Source: Paraferrimonas sp. SM1919 (lineage in GTDB: Bacteria > Pseudomonadota > Gammaproteobacteria > Enterobacterales > Shewanellaceae). Taken from it: a stretch of DNA of 64,000 nucleotides. The translations under genes were made by a program, and so were the position numbers. The notes under the pieces were generated by a model. That model was given only the letters and a program-made list of their open reading frames with translations. It did not search any database and was not told the origin of the DNA. The stretch's first letter is position 1. Each line of letters starts with the position of its first letter. Location of the stretch: NCBI RefSeq assembly GCF_010993985.1, contig NZ_WINH01000004.1, positions 62,001 to 126,000 of the forward strand, written 5' to 3'. Shown here piece after piece: positions 47,201 through 54,700 of the stretch.

Positions 47201-47824
47201 ACGACGGCGGCGTACTGGCAATACTGGAACAACATTGACGGTTATAGCCAAAAAGGGTCCGAGCACGACAACTTCCCTGCAGGTTATGACAAAATCACCA
47301 CCTCAATTATTTGGGGCGATGGTGCAGTGTTCTCTACCTGGTTTAGCCCTGCATATGCGCATATTTTAGGGATCCAGGGCTTACCAAGTAACCCATTATC
47401 ATTGCATACCGGTTTATATAAAGACTATATGCAAGACTATGTGGCGCTAGGTTTAGCGGAATCGAGCAATAACAAACCATCAGGGTTAATTCCTGACCAA
47501 TGGCGAGACATTTGGTGGAACCTGTGGGCCATGGTAGATCCACAAGCCGCCATTAATGACTACAACAGCATGCCTAATTACATCCCAGAGGCAGGCGAAA
47601 CCAAGGCGCATACCTATCATTGGATCCACACCTTCAATGCGTTAGGCCAAGTCGCCACCGGTATGGGCAATTTAACGGCAGATTATCCAACCGCTTTAGC
47701 CTTCGATAAAGATGGTACGCTAAGCTATGTGGTTTATAACTATGGCGACAGCCCAATTACCGTTAAATACAGCAATGGTAAAACCGTCACTGCCCAACCA
47801 GGTTTTAGTGTGGCAAACGATTAA
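44279..47824 (+). CDS. GH81 endo-1,3-beta-glucanase lipoprotein with Ig-like and carbohydrate-binding modules
   Basis: 1181 residues. The lipobox LLLQGC places it on the cell envelope. Two Ig-like DUF5011-type domains follow (each APVITLNG...DAGATA/EPGATA...TAGNNASLTR; about 42-110 and 113-195), then a galactose-binding-fold module (about 200-365; VFLLDNVRFSTD at its end). The GH81 catalytic domain spans about 430-1181, with DDDMFPYLRNFDPANGFSWASGKM and the acidic motif NNNESTSEAANAYGA. It cleaves beta-1,3-glucans such as laminarin. LacI-type operators upstream suggest sugar-dependent induction. Confidence 0.9.
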   Translation: MDFRKNTVGSVLAVNLLLLQGCGGSSSDSPDPTPEPIDAIAPVITLNGDAQIQHEQGTSYQDAGATANDNVDGTVNVTTTGEVGSNAATYTITYSASDASGNTASLTRTVIVADTIAPVITLNGESPMQITEGEAYQEPGATAVDVVDGAIDVVISGNVGQSVGNYQVSYTVADTAGNNASLTRQVEVLAKDTTPVDGVELVVMVDGQADSKWDRGLLAFDAALGYADCSNSQGSSPCVSIDWQTVNDAEKGQVLQISHGSTGELAGFFIGSSAGEDLTVFSKGALKFDIKHISGDSNFTAKLDCFYPCTSGDQSLGSLGTDGWQTVEMPIASLINAGLDITKVNTGIVIWASQAKDTVFLLDNVRFSTDTAFEIPPNNGGTFDNYSITNYGAGSISDTINPDSWRCVHDYGNWIYNAGIVEPGVADCNTTTGIPIGEPTKLFPHLTADADDKPTPTHKWWGSIPFMGEMTIGDANSASYITPDPIMARITNAGVRMLSIPSGLSSSTGGFGYAIPDPFSEVFDGIAVANSKHANMNAVLKDYSDGTVTVQWQASGTAVMEATFVYGSPYAFFTALDGQIIIKTLREDGGEKGTFYNSDNSLGVWTSVAGNHNNYLLVGEGATTFDGASSNQITVTNATNQLTVAYLPQTTANPAAAMSQQFEQYARNIIAKVNINYSVDRATNMVTVSHDYLDSADQAVTTMAGLMPLQWKQLNQNLTSQYSVRSARGVVKFAPFSRFDYSMPFVGVLPSLPSIDNSLDIQVLTDHINDFIAKGEASWNTHTDAYWSGKNYSKVSELIAISDSIGLTTQGQTLRNWLKAELADWFTAENNDSLNELKYFVYDDVWNTLLAIEESFMSHQQLNDHHFHYGYFVRAAAEICRVDVDWCSAEQYGPMIELLIRDYAGGRDDDMFPYLRNFDPANGFSWASGKMNFARGNNNESTSEAANAYGAVVLYGLITNNTELTERGMYLHASTTAAYWQYWNNIDGYSQKGSEHDNFPAGYDKITTSIIWGDGAVFSTWFSPAYAHILGIQGLPSNPLSLHTGLYKDYMQDYVALGLAESSNNKPSGLIPDQWRDIWWNLWAMVDPQAAINDYNSMPNYIPEAGETKAHTYHWIHTFNALGQVATGMGNLTADYPTALAFDKDGTLSYVVYNYGDSPITVKYSNGKTVTAQPGFSVAND

Positions 47825-47854
47825 CCCTGCCTCAATGTAAACACTGATGGAATT

Positions 47855-47880
47855 GCCCACTGGTAAGTGGGCTTTTCTTT
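47855..47880 (+). terminator. Terminator after the GH81 gene
   Basis: GCCCACT-GGTA-AGTGGGCTTTTCTTT, 31 bp after the stop. Confidence 0.8.
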
Positions 47881-47982
47881 TTAGGTGCTTTATTGCCGCT
47901 TTGTTGGTTTGTTTTATACCGTTAATTACAATTTAAGTTATGATTAAATAGTCAATTAATACTCACCTTTCAGGAGGAAAAC

Positions 47983-49473
47983 ATGGCGAATATAATCGTT
48001 TGCTGTGATGGGACATGGAACAACGAAAGCAACCAAGATGATGGTGTACCCGCTCCTACCAATGTACTTAGAATTTTTTATGCCGTTAATAAAACCCAAC
48101 AAAAAGCCCATTACCAAGCCGGGGTAGGCACTGGGAAATTATGGGACAAAATCGTCGGTGGTGCGGTAGGTTCGGGCATTTCAACCGATATTTGCGAATG
48201 TTATCTATGGTTATGCCGACATTACCAGTCAGGGGATAAACTGTTTTTATTTGGTTTTAGTCGTGGGGCCTATACTGCTCGCTCATTAGGGGGCATGATA
48301 GGTCGTTATGGTTTGCTGGACTTAAGCCAAAGCCAGTCGCAAATTAATGATGTTCAGGTGCTATACAATGATGGCTATCGCCAGCGTAAAACCACAACAG
48401 AATTAGACTATCTTAATTTTAGCTATCATCCCGATTCACAACATATTGAATTTATTGGAGTGTTTGATACCGTTGGCGCTTTAGGCATACCAAACGATAA
48501 AGAGTTTTTTAACCTATTCGATAACCCAGAAAAGTACCAATTCCACGACACTAAACTCGGTGATACGGTAAAGCATGCCTGCCATGCGGTAGCCATTGAT
48601 GAAAAACGCGGTAGCTTCACCCCGACACTTTGGCAAGCAGACCCAAGAGTAAAACAACGCTGGTTTGCTGGCGTTCACAGTGATATTGGTGGTGGCTATA
48701 AAGAAAACGGTTTGTCTGACTGCACCCTAGACTGGATCATTCAAGAGGCCCAAAGTCATGGGTTATTGTTTAGTGAACACATGCTGGAACAAATCCAACC
48801 TAATCCACTTGGACGACTGCATAATTCTTATAAAGGGGTGATGAAGGTTTTACGTTCAAACCCAAGAGCCATTCCCCGTATGGATGCGCCTGAAGTCGAT
48901 CAAACTGCCAAAATCCGTTTAGCTAATCCACCGATAAACCAAGGTTTTTATCGTCCATTGAATCATTTCAAAAATAATCAAGCCAGCGTTGAAGTGATGG
49001 CTGATATTCGTTGGAACTGGACTGGCGTTTATTTACAAAAGGGCAAACGTTATCGCTTTTTAGCCACTGGAACATGGTTTGATCGCAACATCTGTTGCGG
49101 ACCAGGGGGATGTGATGATGGAAACTTCCAATTTGCTGAAGCAATTCAGGCCGTCGGCAGCCTATTTGGTAAAGCTGAAAAGCTGTTTAACCGCTGGTTT
49201 CATCGGGACAATAAAAAGTATCAGGTATCAGATTTTCCATTTACCAAAAGGGTGGAAGATCAAGACTGGTTTTGCCTAATGGGAGCAATCCCCAAGGCTG
49301 AAAATCCTGATAAAGACGGCTCATTTGTTCGACCTGAATTATTTCATATTGGTGACAGTAGCGACTATAGCCCACAAACCAGCGGTTACTTATATTGTTT
49401 TGCAAATGATGCTTGGGGGATGTACGGCAATAACAGTGGTGAAGTCAGTATGATCATCACCGAATTGGACTAG
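47983..49473 (+). CDS. DUF2235 (Tle1-like) hydrolase with LecA-like C-terminal domain
   Basis: 496 residues, no signal peptide. The DUF2235 domain has VCCDGTWNN near the start, the nucleophile elbow GFSRGAYTAR (Ser93), FDTVGALG (Asp162) and HSDIGGGY (His232), a complete Ser-Asp-His set as in type VI phospholipase effectors. From about residue 335 a second region ends NDAWGMYGNNSGEVSMIITELD, very like the end of the galactophilic lectin LecA (PA-IL). The ribosome site is AGGAGG. It could be a lipase effector or housekeeping hydrolase; no T6SS genes are nearby. The next gene starts just after its stop. Confidence 0.82.
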   Translation: MANIIVCCDGTWNNESNQDDGVPAPTNVLRIFYAVNKTQQKAHYQAGVGTGKLWDKIVGGAVGSGISTDICECYLWLCRHYQSGDKLFLFGFSRGAYTARSLGGMIGRYGLLDLSQSQSQINDVQVLYNDGYRQRKTTTELDYLNFSYHPDSQHIEFIGVFDTVGALGIPNDKEFFNLFDNPEKYQFHDTKLGDTVKHACHAVAIDEKRGSFTPTLWQADPRVKQRWFAGVHSDIGGGYKENGLSDCTLDWIIQEAQSHGLLFSEHMLEQIQPNPLGRLHNSYKGVMKVLRSNPRAIPRMDAPEVDQTAKIRLANPPINQGFYRPLNHFKNNQASVEVMADIRWNWTGVYLQKGKRYRFLATGTWFDRNICCGPGGCDDGNFQFAEAIQAVGSLFGKAEKLFNRWFHRDNKKYQVSDFPFTKRVEDQDWFCLMGAIPKAENPDKDGSFVRPELFHIGDSSDYSPQTSGYLYCFANDAWGMYGNNSGEVSMIITELD

Positions 49474-49474
49474 T

Positions 49475-49921
49475 ATGACAGTTATCAACAGTGGCCACTT
49501 CTTCAGTGCCTTATTCGCACTCATCATTGGACTGTGGCTATTAACCATTAAAAAAGGCACTCGATGGCATAAAAACCTTGGCTATGGTTATTGGTTTGCC
49601 ATGTTAGCGTTAAATGTATCTGCTCTCAGTTTATATCAACGAGATGGTCAGTTTGGGCCATTTCATATTGCAGCGGTATTATCATTATTAACATTAATTG
49701 CTGGGGCAGTTCCCGCCCTTAGGCGCAAGCCCAAACATTGGTTGGCGATGCACTGGCGATTTATGGCTTGGTCATATGTAGGGTTAGTGGCAGGGGCTTT
49801 ATCCGAAAGCATATTCAGGTTACCTGGCATGGCTTATTGGCCGTCAATAGTAGCAGTATCATTGCTTACCTTTGCCATTGGGGGCGTTTGGATAAAACAG
49901 CAAAACCATAAATGGCCATAA
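49475..49921 (+). CDS. DUF2306-like membrane protein
   Basis: 148 residues with four hydrophobic segments (about 5-24, 37-55, 65-83, 95-140 region). The pattern KGTRWHKNLGYGYWFAML and KHWLAMHWRFMAWSYVGL resembles the DUF2306 family of four-helix proteins with conserved histidines that might bind haem. Its role is unknown. It starts 1 bp after the DUF2235 stop, so the two are almost surely cotranscribed. Confidence 0.7.
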   Translation: MTVINSGHFFSALFALIIGLWLLTIKKGTRWHKNLGYGYWFAMLALNVSALSLYQRDGQFGPFHIAAVLSLLTLIAGAVPALRRKPKHWLAMHWRFMAWSYVGLVAGALSESIFRLPGMAYWPSIVAVSLLTFAIGGVWIKQQNHKWP

Positions 49922-49978
49922 TCTTACATTACTTCCTAACAGCAAATGGACGCTTTATAGGGTTAACGCTTGTAAAAG

Positions 49979-50827
49979 ATGATAAATAACATGACTAAAA
50001 AAATACTGATCACCCTAGGTATCATTGCTGCGCTAATAATGGCATTAATAGGCACGGTAGATGCCTTCGCAGTGGCGCAAATTGATAAATCTTTAGTGAA
50101 TGCGGGTGTTAGCTTTGCTGCTGCCCGCTTGTTAGATGCGGCACTCACCACAGTACAAAGCTTAGAGGGCAGCATCGGCGTGGCCAGTATTCAAATCGGC
50201 CAGTTACTCAACCCCATTGTTGATATTATTAATAACTTTGCCGATATTATGGCACTGGCGTTTGCATCCCTGACCCTGCAGCGCATATTGGCATTATTAT
50301 TCTCATCAGATGTAGGGAATGCCTTGTTGGTGATATCAAGCGTTGCGTTATTAGCCTGTCTATGGATAACTAAACTCAGTGCATATATAAACGCAGCTTG
50401 GACGCAGTTTAAAATTGTTTTCTTACTGCGCTTTGGCCTAGCGCTAGCATTATTGCTTACCTCAGCCATCAATCACTACGCCCTAGACGAACAAATCAAT
50501 AATAATGCCCACGCAGTGGATGCCTTAACTCTTCAAGCCGATGGCATTACCGCGGGTATTAGTGTGACGACCGACACCAGTACCGAAGACGAAGGCAGTT
50601 TATGGCAAAGCGTAAAAAACGCCACCAACGCCATGACCAGCGGCCTCATAGACAAGGTAAAATTGTTTAAAACCGGAGTAGAGCACGCCATTACCAACAT
50701 CATCACCCTAATGGCACTATTTGTATTAAACACTATATTGCTCCCTCTAGGTTTTTTCTGGTTTGTGAAGCATTTAGTGTTTGTGAATATGACCCTACCA
50801 AGGCCGCAAGCCAATACCTCAAGCTAA
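49979..50827 (+). CDS. Hypothetical multi-pass membrane protein
   Basis: 282 residues; a second ATG at 49991 (MTKKILITLG) may be the true start. Hydrophobic stretches lie near 5-30, 75-105, 110-130, 140-165 and a strong final one at 235-268 (IITLMALFVLNTILLPLGFFWFVKHLVF). A soluble, amphipathic stretch (about 170-230) precedes the last helix. I recognise no family. A terminator follows, so it forms the end of this transcript. Confidence 0.6.
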   Translation: MINNMTKKILITLGIIAALIMALIGTVDAFAVAQIDKSLVNAGVSFAAARLLDAALTTVQSLEGSIGVASIQIGQLLNPIVDIINNFADIMALAFASLTLQRILALLFSSDVGNALLVISSVALLACLWITKLSAYINAAWTQFKIVFLLRFGLALALLLTSAINHYALDEQINNNAHAVDALTLQADGITAGISVTTDTSTEDEGSLWQSVKNATNAMTSGLIDKVKLFKTGVEHAITNIITLMALFVLNTILLPLGFFWFVKHLVFVNMTLPRPQANTSS

Positions 50828-50832
50828 GGGAT

Positions 50833-50862
50833 AAGCCCTTGTGAATTACAGGGGCTTTTTTT
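50833..50862 (+). terminator. Terminator after the membrane-protein gene
   Basis: AAGCCCTTGT-GAATT-ACAGGGGCTTTTTTT with one G-T pair, just after the stop at 50827. Confidence 0.8.
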
Positions 50863-51025
50863 CGTGCCTAAGAATGTCAATATTCCAAATGTTGATATTT
50901 TCGCTTTATTACTTTGAATTAGTGGCCATTAAAGCATAACTTACCCCTTAGATAAGTCGGGTAGTTTGATAATTTTATCAACGATATAGGGTTAATTAAT
51001 GGCGTTCTTGGGTGGTAATGATTTT

Positions 51026-51811
51026 ATGATTAAGACAAAAGGGCTGATTGCGGCATGTCTGCTGTGCTCTGTGCCTACTTGGGCAGAAGTGGTAAGCATC
51101 GATTTTGAAAACGGTCAATGGCATTCGGGCTTTGACAACATCGTCTTTAGTAAAGCAGGCTCTGAAGATTCAGTCAGTGGTATTGAGATCACTGACAAAT
51201 TTGTTCGCCAGGGGAAACTGGCCGCCCGTTTTTGGCGAGAAGCTGATTCAGGCCGCATGGAACATGGTTATGATCGCCTCCACAAATACACTGACGGCAG
51301 TCATAAGTTTTACCGCGCCAGTTATTTTATTGATCCCAATTCTACCTTGGAATCGAGAAAAAATGGCACTATTTTTCAGCTAAAACATACCGGTTTACCC
51401 CTAGGAAAAGGAACGGCAAAATGCATCGCAGTTAATACCGATGGTAAATCACTCACTCTAGATGTGCGCCATTACCACCCACAACAACAGCGTATTCGAA
51501 ATAAACACACTTTGCTTGCAGAGCTGCCAGTTGGTCGTTGGTTTGATATTGTGGTGGAAAGTAAATGGTCAAATAAAGCTGATGGCTTTTATCGAGTGTT
51601 TGTTCGTGAGCAGGGCAGCGATAAATGGCAAAAACAGTTTGAGCAGCTCAATATCACTACCCTAGCTAACCCTAAGGCGCCTAAAAAGCCAGTAAAAGGG
51701 TATTTTAAAGTCGGAACTTATGCTGGCCCTAAAGTCACGGTCAGCAAAGAAATTTATCTTGATGACATCCGCATTGCCGACAGCTTTATTGAAGCCACGG
51801 CCATGCGCTAA
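51026..51811 (+). CDS. Secreted polysaccharide-lyase-like protein (heparin lyase I fold)
   Basis: 261 residues from ATG at 51026, giving a clean signal peptide (MIKTKGLIAACLLCSVPTWA); an in-frame ATG at 50999 would put nine extra residues before it. The mature protein begins VVSIDFENGQWHSGFDN and ends YFKVGTYAGPKVTVSKEIYLDDIRIAD, the jelly-roll pattern of the heparin-lyase-I-like/polysaccharide-lyase group. The substrate is unknown. With the GH81 enzyme 3 kb upstream it suggests use of algal or animal polysaccharides. Confidence 0.72.
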   Translation: MIKTKGLIAACLLCSVPTWAEVVSIDFENGQWHSGFDNIVFSKAGSEDSVSGIEITDKFVRQGKLAARFWREADSGRMEHGYDRLHKYTDGSHKFYRASYFIDPNSTLESRKNGTIFQLKHTGLPLGKGTAKCIAVNTDGKSLTLDVRHYHPQQQRIRNKHTLLAELPVGRWFDIVVESKWSNKADGFYRVFVREQGSDKWQKQFEQLNITTLANPKAPKKPVKGYFKVGTYAGPKVTVSKEIYLDDIRIADSFIEATAMR

Positions 51812-51849
51812 GTTTCCATATTGGCTTTTATGGTGTCTGGGGCCGGGAT

Positions 51850-52266
51850 TTACTTTGCAGCAGTATGATTTGCCTGAGAAAGTGTTAAACGGCCATAGGC
51901 CACAGCAACAATGGCAACGCAAAAGGTACATACCACACCAATATAAAATTGCTTTATGTCAGCGGTTGCTGCTATGTCGAGTTTGTCTAATTTAAAAGGT
52001 TTAGCCAGCTGGTTGTAATGGCAGGCCAGTTGATACAAAAACTCATGCCCAGTGGTTAATGCGCGGTAATTACCTATACAGAACACGATATAGCCAAGCA
52101 AAATAAATATTGGCTCTTTTATGGTTTTCGTGGCTTGCTCACTGCCTATGGTGAATCCCGCCACAGCGAGGCTGACGATGCCAAAGTAATTCCAAATTTT
52201 ATCGACTTGGCTGTACTGGGCTTGGTACATGTTGAAGGCATTGATGACACTTTCATTGATTTCCAT
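51850..52266 (-). CDS. Hypothetical membrane protein
   Basis: 138 residues with hydrophobic segments near 27-43, 51-66 and 107-125, and a soluble N-terminus (MEINESVINAFNMYQAQYSQVDKIW). I recognise no family. It is convergent with the lyase-like gene, with 38 bp between stops. Upstream (52267-52452) is a gene-free stretch shared with the heat-shock promoter region. Confidence 0.5.
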   Translation of the reverse strand: MEINESVINAFNMYQAQYSQVDKIWNYFGIVSLAVAGFTIGSEQATKTIKEPIFILLGYIVFCIGNYRALTTGHEFLYQLACHYNQLAKPFKLDKLDIAATADIKQFYIGVVCTFCVAIVAVAYGRLTLSQANHTAAK

Positions 52267-52452
52267 TGTTTATCCTTTTGGTAAGTACAGCGAAGCCATT
52301 CTTGAGAGCCAGTAGCATAAAATAGGTGACATCGAAACAAAATCTAGCTTAAACAGCCGTTAATTTGAGTTATGTCAAAATCTTTTATGTGAAAAATGTC
52401 CAAGTTGGATTAGGCTTAAGAACCAACAGGGAGTAATTTTTTTGTTAGAGCA

Positions 52453-52480
52453 GTTGAAATATTAAACAAAGACCACATAT
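52453..52480 (+). promoter_or_regulatory. Sigma-32 (heat-shock) promoter of the first Hsp20 gene
   Basis: GTTGAAA (52453-52459), a 13-bp spacer and CCACATAT (52473-52480) match the sigma-32 consensus CTTGAAA/CCCCATNT closely. Transcription would start near 52488, giving a leader of about 79 nt. Confidence 0.75.
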
Positions 52481-52539
52481 CAATTTTGTGGAGGGCAGCA
52501 ATTTACAATGCCAGTTGTTACCACCAATTGTTTTTGTTT

Positions 52540-52564
52540 TATATTGCTTCTAACGGAGGATATA
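52540..52564 (+). promoter_or_regulatory. ROSE-type RNA thermometer over the Hsp20 ribosome site
   Basis: The last hairpin of the leader pairs TATATT(G)CTTC (52540-52550) with GGAGGATATA (52555-52564) around a TAAC loop, leaving the G at 52546 bulged. A TTGCT motif with a bulged G opposite the Shine-Dalgarno is the hallmark of ROSE elements, which melt at heat-shock temperature. The ATG is 3 nt downstream. Confidence 0.8.
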
Positions 52565-52566
52565 CC

Positions 52567-53013
52567 ATGAATGCAATTACTTTTTCTCCTTTCTATCGTA
52601 GCCGTAGTAGCTTCGACCGTTTCGCCTCATTGTTTGATGGCAACATGACTGAAGACAGTTATGGCGAAAAGTTACCTCAATATAATATTCAAGCCCTAAC
52701 GGATGATCGTTATCAGATCACCTTAGCCGTTGCTGGTTTTAAAGAAGAACAACTCAGCATCGAAGTAAGCAACGGTGTGTTGTTTGTGAAAGGCAGTAAA
52801 CTAGATGCAGATGACGAAAACTACTTGCATCGAGGGATCAACCACTACGGTTTTGAGCGTAAATTTAACCTAGCAGATCATATCGAAGTTACAGGGGCTG
52901 ATTTGTCCGATGGCTTGCTTACTATCAAGTTAGTCAAAGAAGTGCCAGAGGCGTTAAAGCCCAAAATCATTCAAATTAATCAAAATAAAAATTTGCTCAA
53001 TCATGAGAAATGA
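52567..53013 (+). CDS. ibpA: Small heat-shock protein, IbpA type
   Basis: 148 residues from ATG at 52567; the frame is open further upstream but the ribosome site, thermometer and family start all point here. N-terminal FSPFYRSRSSFDRFASLFDG is IbpA-like; the alpha-crystallin domain covers about 38-128 with VAGFKEEQLSIEVSNGVLFVKG and FNLADHIEVTGADLSDGLLTIKL. The C-terminal I-x-I anchor is probably IIQI. It holds unfolding proteins for DnaK/ClpB. It is heat-induced by promoter and leader. Confidence 0.93.
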   Translation: MNAITFSPFYRSRSSFDRFASLFDGNMTEDSYGEKLPQYNIQALTDDRYQITLAVAGFKEEQLSIEVSNGVLFVKGSKLDADDENYLHRGINHYGFERKFNLADHIEVTGADLSDGLLTIKLVKEVPEALKPKIIQINQNKNLLNHEK

Positions 53014-53023
53014 ATTTAGCCAG

Positions 53024-53050
53024 TTATAAAGGGGCCTTGCCCCTTTATAA
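53024..53050 (+). other. Perfect 12-bp hairpin between the two Hsp20 genes
   Basis: TTATAAAGGGGC-CTT-GCCCCTTTATAA. No T-run follows, so it is more likely a transcript stabiliser or attenuator than a full terminator. Confidence 0.55.
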
Positions 53051-53094
53051 ACTAAGTTAAACGTCACGAATGACATAGAACTCTGGAGAACACT

Positions 53095-53673
53095 ATGGAT
53101 TTTGAGAAGTTAAAACCTTGGAATTGGTTTAAGCATGAGCAAGATAGTCATCAAATACCCGTTACTAAAAGCACTAACCAGAATCCTGCAAACGTTAGTC
53201 AAAGCCAAGTGAGCACTTTATGGCAACTACACCGGCAAATGGATAAGTTATTTGATGAGCTGTGGCACACTAATCATTCACCAACTTTAACCACCGGACC
53301 ATCAATGCTTGGCAACAGATGGTTCGATAATTCTTTGTTGGGTGACTTTAAAGCCAACTTAGATGTAAGTGGTGATGACAAATCATATCAAGTCACGATT
53401 GATGTGCCAGGCATGGATAAAAAAGATATTGATATCGAACTGGACGGCAATACGCTAACAGTGAAAGGCTGCAAGCAAGAGAAGCAACAACATAAAGATA
53501 AGCATTTTTATCGGGTTGAACGCAGTTATGGAACCTTTCAACGTACTTTGTCATTACCTGAAGATGCTGATCAGCAGAATATTAAAGCATCCTTAGAAAG
53601 TGGCATATTAACCATCAGCATTGGCCGTAAGGCATTGCCTAATACCGACAGCAAGAAAATCACCATTAACTAA
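53095..53673 (+). CDS. Second small heat-shock protein (Hsp20)
   Basis: 192 residues. A long N-terminal arm (1-85; MDFEKLKPWNWFKHEQ...LWQLHRQMDKLFDELW) leads to an alpha-crystallin domain (about 88-180) with ANLDVSGDDKSYQVTIDVPGM, ELDGNTLTVKGCKQE and TLSLPEDADQQNIKASLESGILTISI, typical of the class A-like bacterial Hsp20. CTGGAG precedes the ATG. No separate sigma-32 site was seen, so it is probably co-expressed with the IbpA-type gene. Confidence 0.93.
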   Translation: MDFEKLKPWNWFKHEQDSHQIPVTKSTNQNPANVSQSQVSTLWQLHRQMDKLFDELWHTNHSPTLTTGPSMLGNRWFDNSLLGDFKANLDVSGDDKSYQVTIDVPGMDKKDIDIELDGNTLTVKGCKQEKQQHKDKHFYRVERSYGTFQRTLSLPEDADQQNIKASLESGILTISIGRKALPNTDSKKITIN

Positions 53674-53686
53674 TCATTAGCTTTGG

Positions 53687-53710
53687 CGCCCTTAATTTTT
53701 AAGGGCGTTT
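53687..53710 (+). terminator. Terminator after the Hsp20 pair
   Basis: CGCCCTTAA-TTT-TTAAGGGCGTTTTA, 14 bp after the stop. Confidence 0.82.
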
Positions 53711-53793
53711 TACTTTATTTTGATCATCTTGTTGTTACTTTAATCGTTGTGCTTACTAAGTAATCACTTGAACGGTTAAGTGTAAATTAGTGC

Positions 53794-53822
53794 TTGGCAA
53801 AAAATGAAAACGCCAGTACTAT
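53794..53822 (+). promoter_or_regulatory. Promoter of tRNA-Val/initiator tRNA
   Basis: TTGGCA (53794-53799), 17-bp spacer, TACTAT (53817-53822), then GC-rich AGCCCTCG, 30 bp before the tRNA. Confidence 0.7.
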
Positions 53823-53851
53823 AGCCCTCGTTGTCTACACAGACACACAGT

Positions 53852-53928
53852 ACGACCGTAGCTCAGTTGGTTAGAGCACCACCTTGACATGGTGGGGGTC
53901 GGTGGTTCGAATCCACTCGGTCGTACCA
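53852..53928 (+). tRNA. tRNA-Val (anticodon GAC)
   Basis: 77 nt; acceptor ACGACCG/CGGTCGT, anticodon loop TTGACAT, T-arm GGTGGTTCGAATCCACT, discriminator A and encoded CCA. Confidence 0.94.
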
Positions 53929-53966
53929 ACTTCTTATGATTGAAGTAAAAAATCACACAATTCGGA

Positions 53967-54043
<77 letters not shown>

Positions 54044-54063
54044 AATTCTCCTTGTGAGACAAG

Positions 54064-54087
54064 AACCAGCATTAAGCTGGTTTTTTT
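54064..54087 (+). terminator. Terminator after initiator tRNA
   Basis: AACCAGC-ATTAA-GCTGGTTTTTTT. Confidence 0.88.
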
Positions 54088-54103
54088 GTGTTTAAAATTC
54101 GGA

Positions 54104-54190
54104 CGCGGGTGGAACAGATTGGTAGCTCGTCGGGCTCAGCACTTCATAAAAGCCAGCGAAGGTGACTGTTCAAATCCGGCCCCGCAACCA
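54104..54190 (+). pseudogene. Decayed initiator tRNA copy 1
   Basis: Begins CGCGGGTGGAACAGATTGG (one G lost from the acceptor) and ends TTCAAATCCGGCCCCGCAACCA, so both ends are recognisable. The anticodon arm is replaced: after GGGCTCA comes GCACTTCATAAAAGCCAGC before GAAGGTGACTG. It cannot form a tRNA. Confidence 0.88.
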
Positions 54191-54273
54191 CTTCCTCTTT
54201 ATGAGGTTAAAAGCCAGCGTTAAGCTGGTTTTTAACCTGAAATAAAGTAAATTTCTGAAATTAAGGCTAATAA

Positions 54274-54362
54274 GTTAGGGTGGAGCAGCTTGGCAGCTCG
54301 TCGTGCTCAGCACTTTATAAAAGCCAGCGAAGGTGACTGTTCAAATCCGGCTCCCGCAACCA
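54274..54362 (+). pseudogene. Decayed initiator tRNA copy 2
   Basis: GTTAGGGTGGAGCAGCTTGGCAGCTCG at the start; then the same anticodon-arm replacement as copy 1 (GCACTTTATAAAAGCCAGC), ending CCGGCTCCCGCAACCA. The 5' acceptor strand no longer pairs. The shared insertion shows that copies 1 and 2 descend from an already broken copy. Confidence 0.85.
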
Positions 54363-54519
54363 CTTCGTTTTTATGAGGTTAAAAGCCAGCATTAAGCTGG
54401 ATTTAATATTAAAGGCATCCTGCCTTTAACCCTTCGGGTCTGCGAAAGCAGTTGCGAAATGCTCCAGACATTTCTGATGTATCAAAAATAAAGTAAATTT
54501 CTGAAATTAAGGCTAATAA

Positions 54520-54635
54520 GTTAGGGTGGAACAGCTTGGTAGTTCGTCGTGCTCAGCCTTTTACCATTGGTCGCTAACACTCCTGGCGAAGGTTATTGCT
54601 CAGCTTTTTAAAAACTAATCCGGCCTCCACAATCA
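54520..54635 (+). pseudogene. Decayed initiator tRNA copy 3
   Basis: GTTAGGGTGGAACAGCTTGGTAGTTCG is still clear, but the middle is expanded by about 30 bp and the end reads CCGGCCTCCACAATCA, so CCA is lost. It is the most worn copy. Confidence 0.8.
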
Positions 54636-54700
54636 AATTATCATTGCGAGACTAGAACCAGCATTAAGCTGGATTTAATATTAAAGTCATCCTGCCTTTA

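Larger units (their letters stand above)
54044..54700 (+). repeat. Decaying tandem array derived from initiator tRNA and its terminator
   Basis: Besides the three tRNA relics, the spacers repeat: the terminator word CCAGCATTAAGCTGG (54066, 54383, 54658; CCAGCGTTAAGCTGG at 54213), AAATAAAGTAAATTTCTGAAATTAAGG (near 54240 and 54488), and TTAATATTAAAG-CATCCTGCCTTTAACCC (near 54404 and 54674). Units grow from about 137 to 250 bp with distance from the intact tRNA. Confidence 0.8.
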
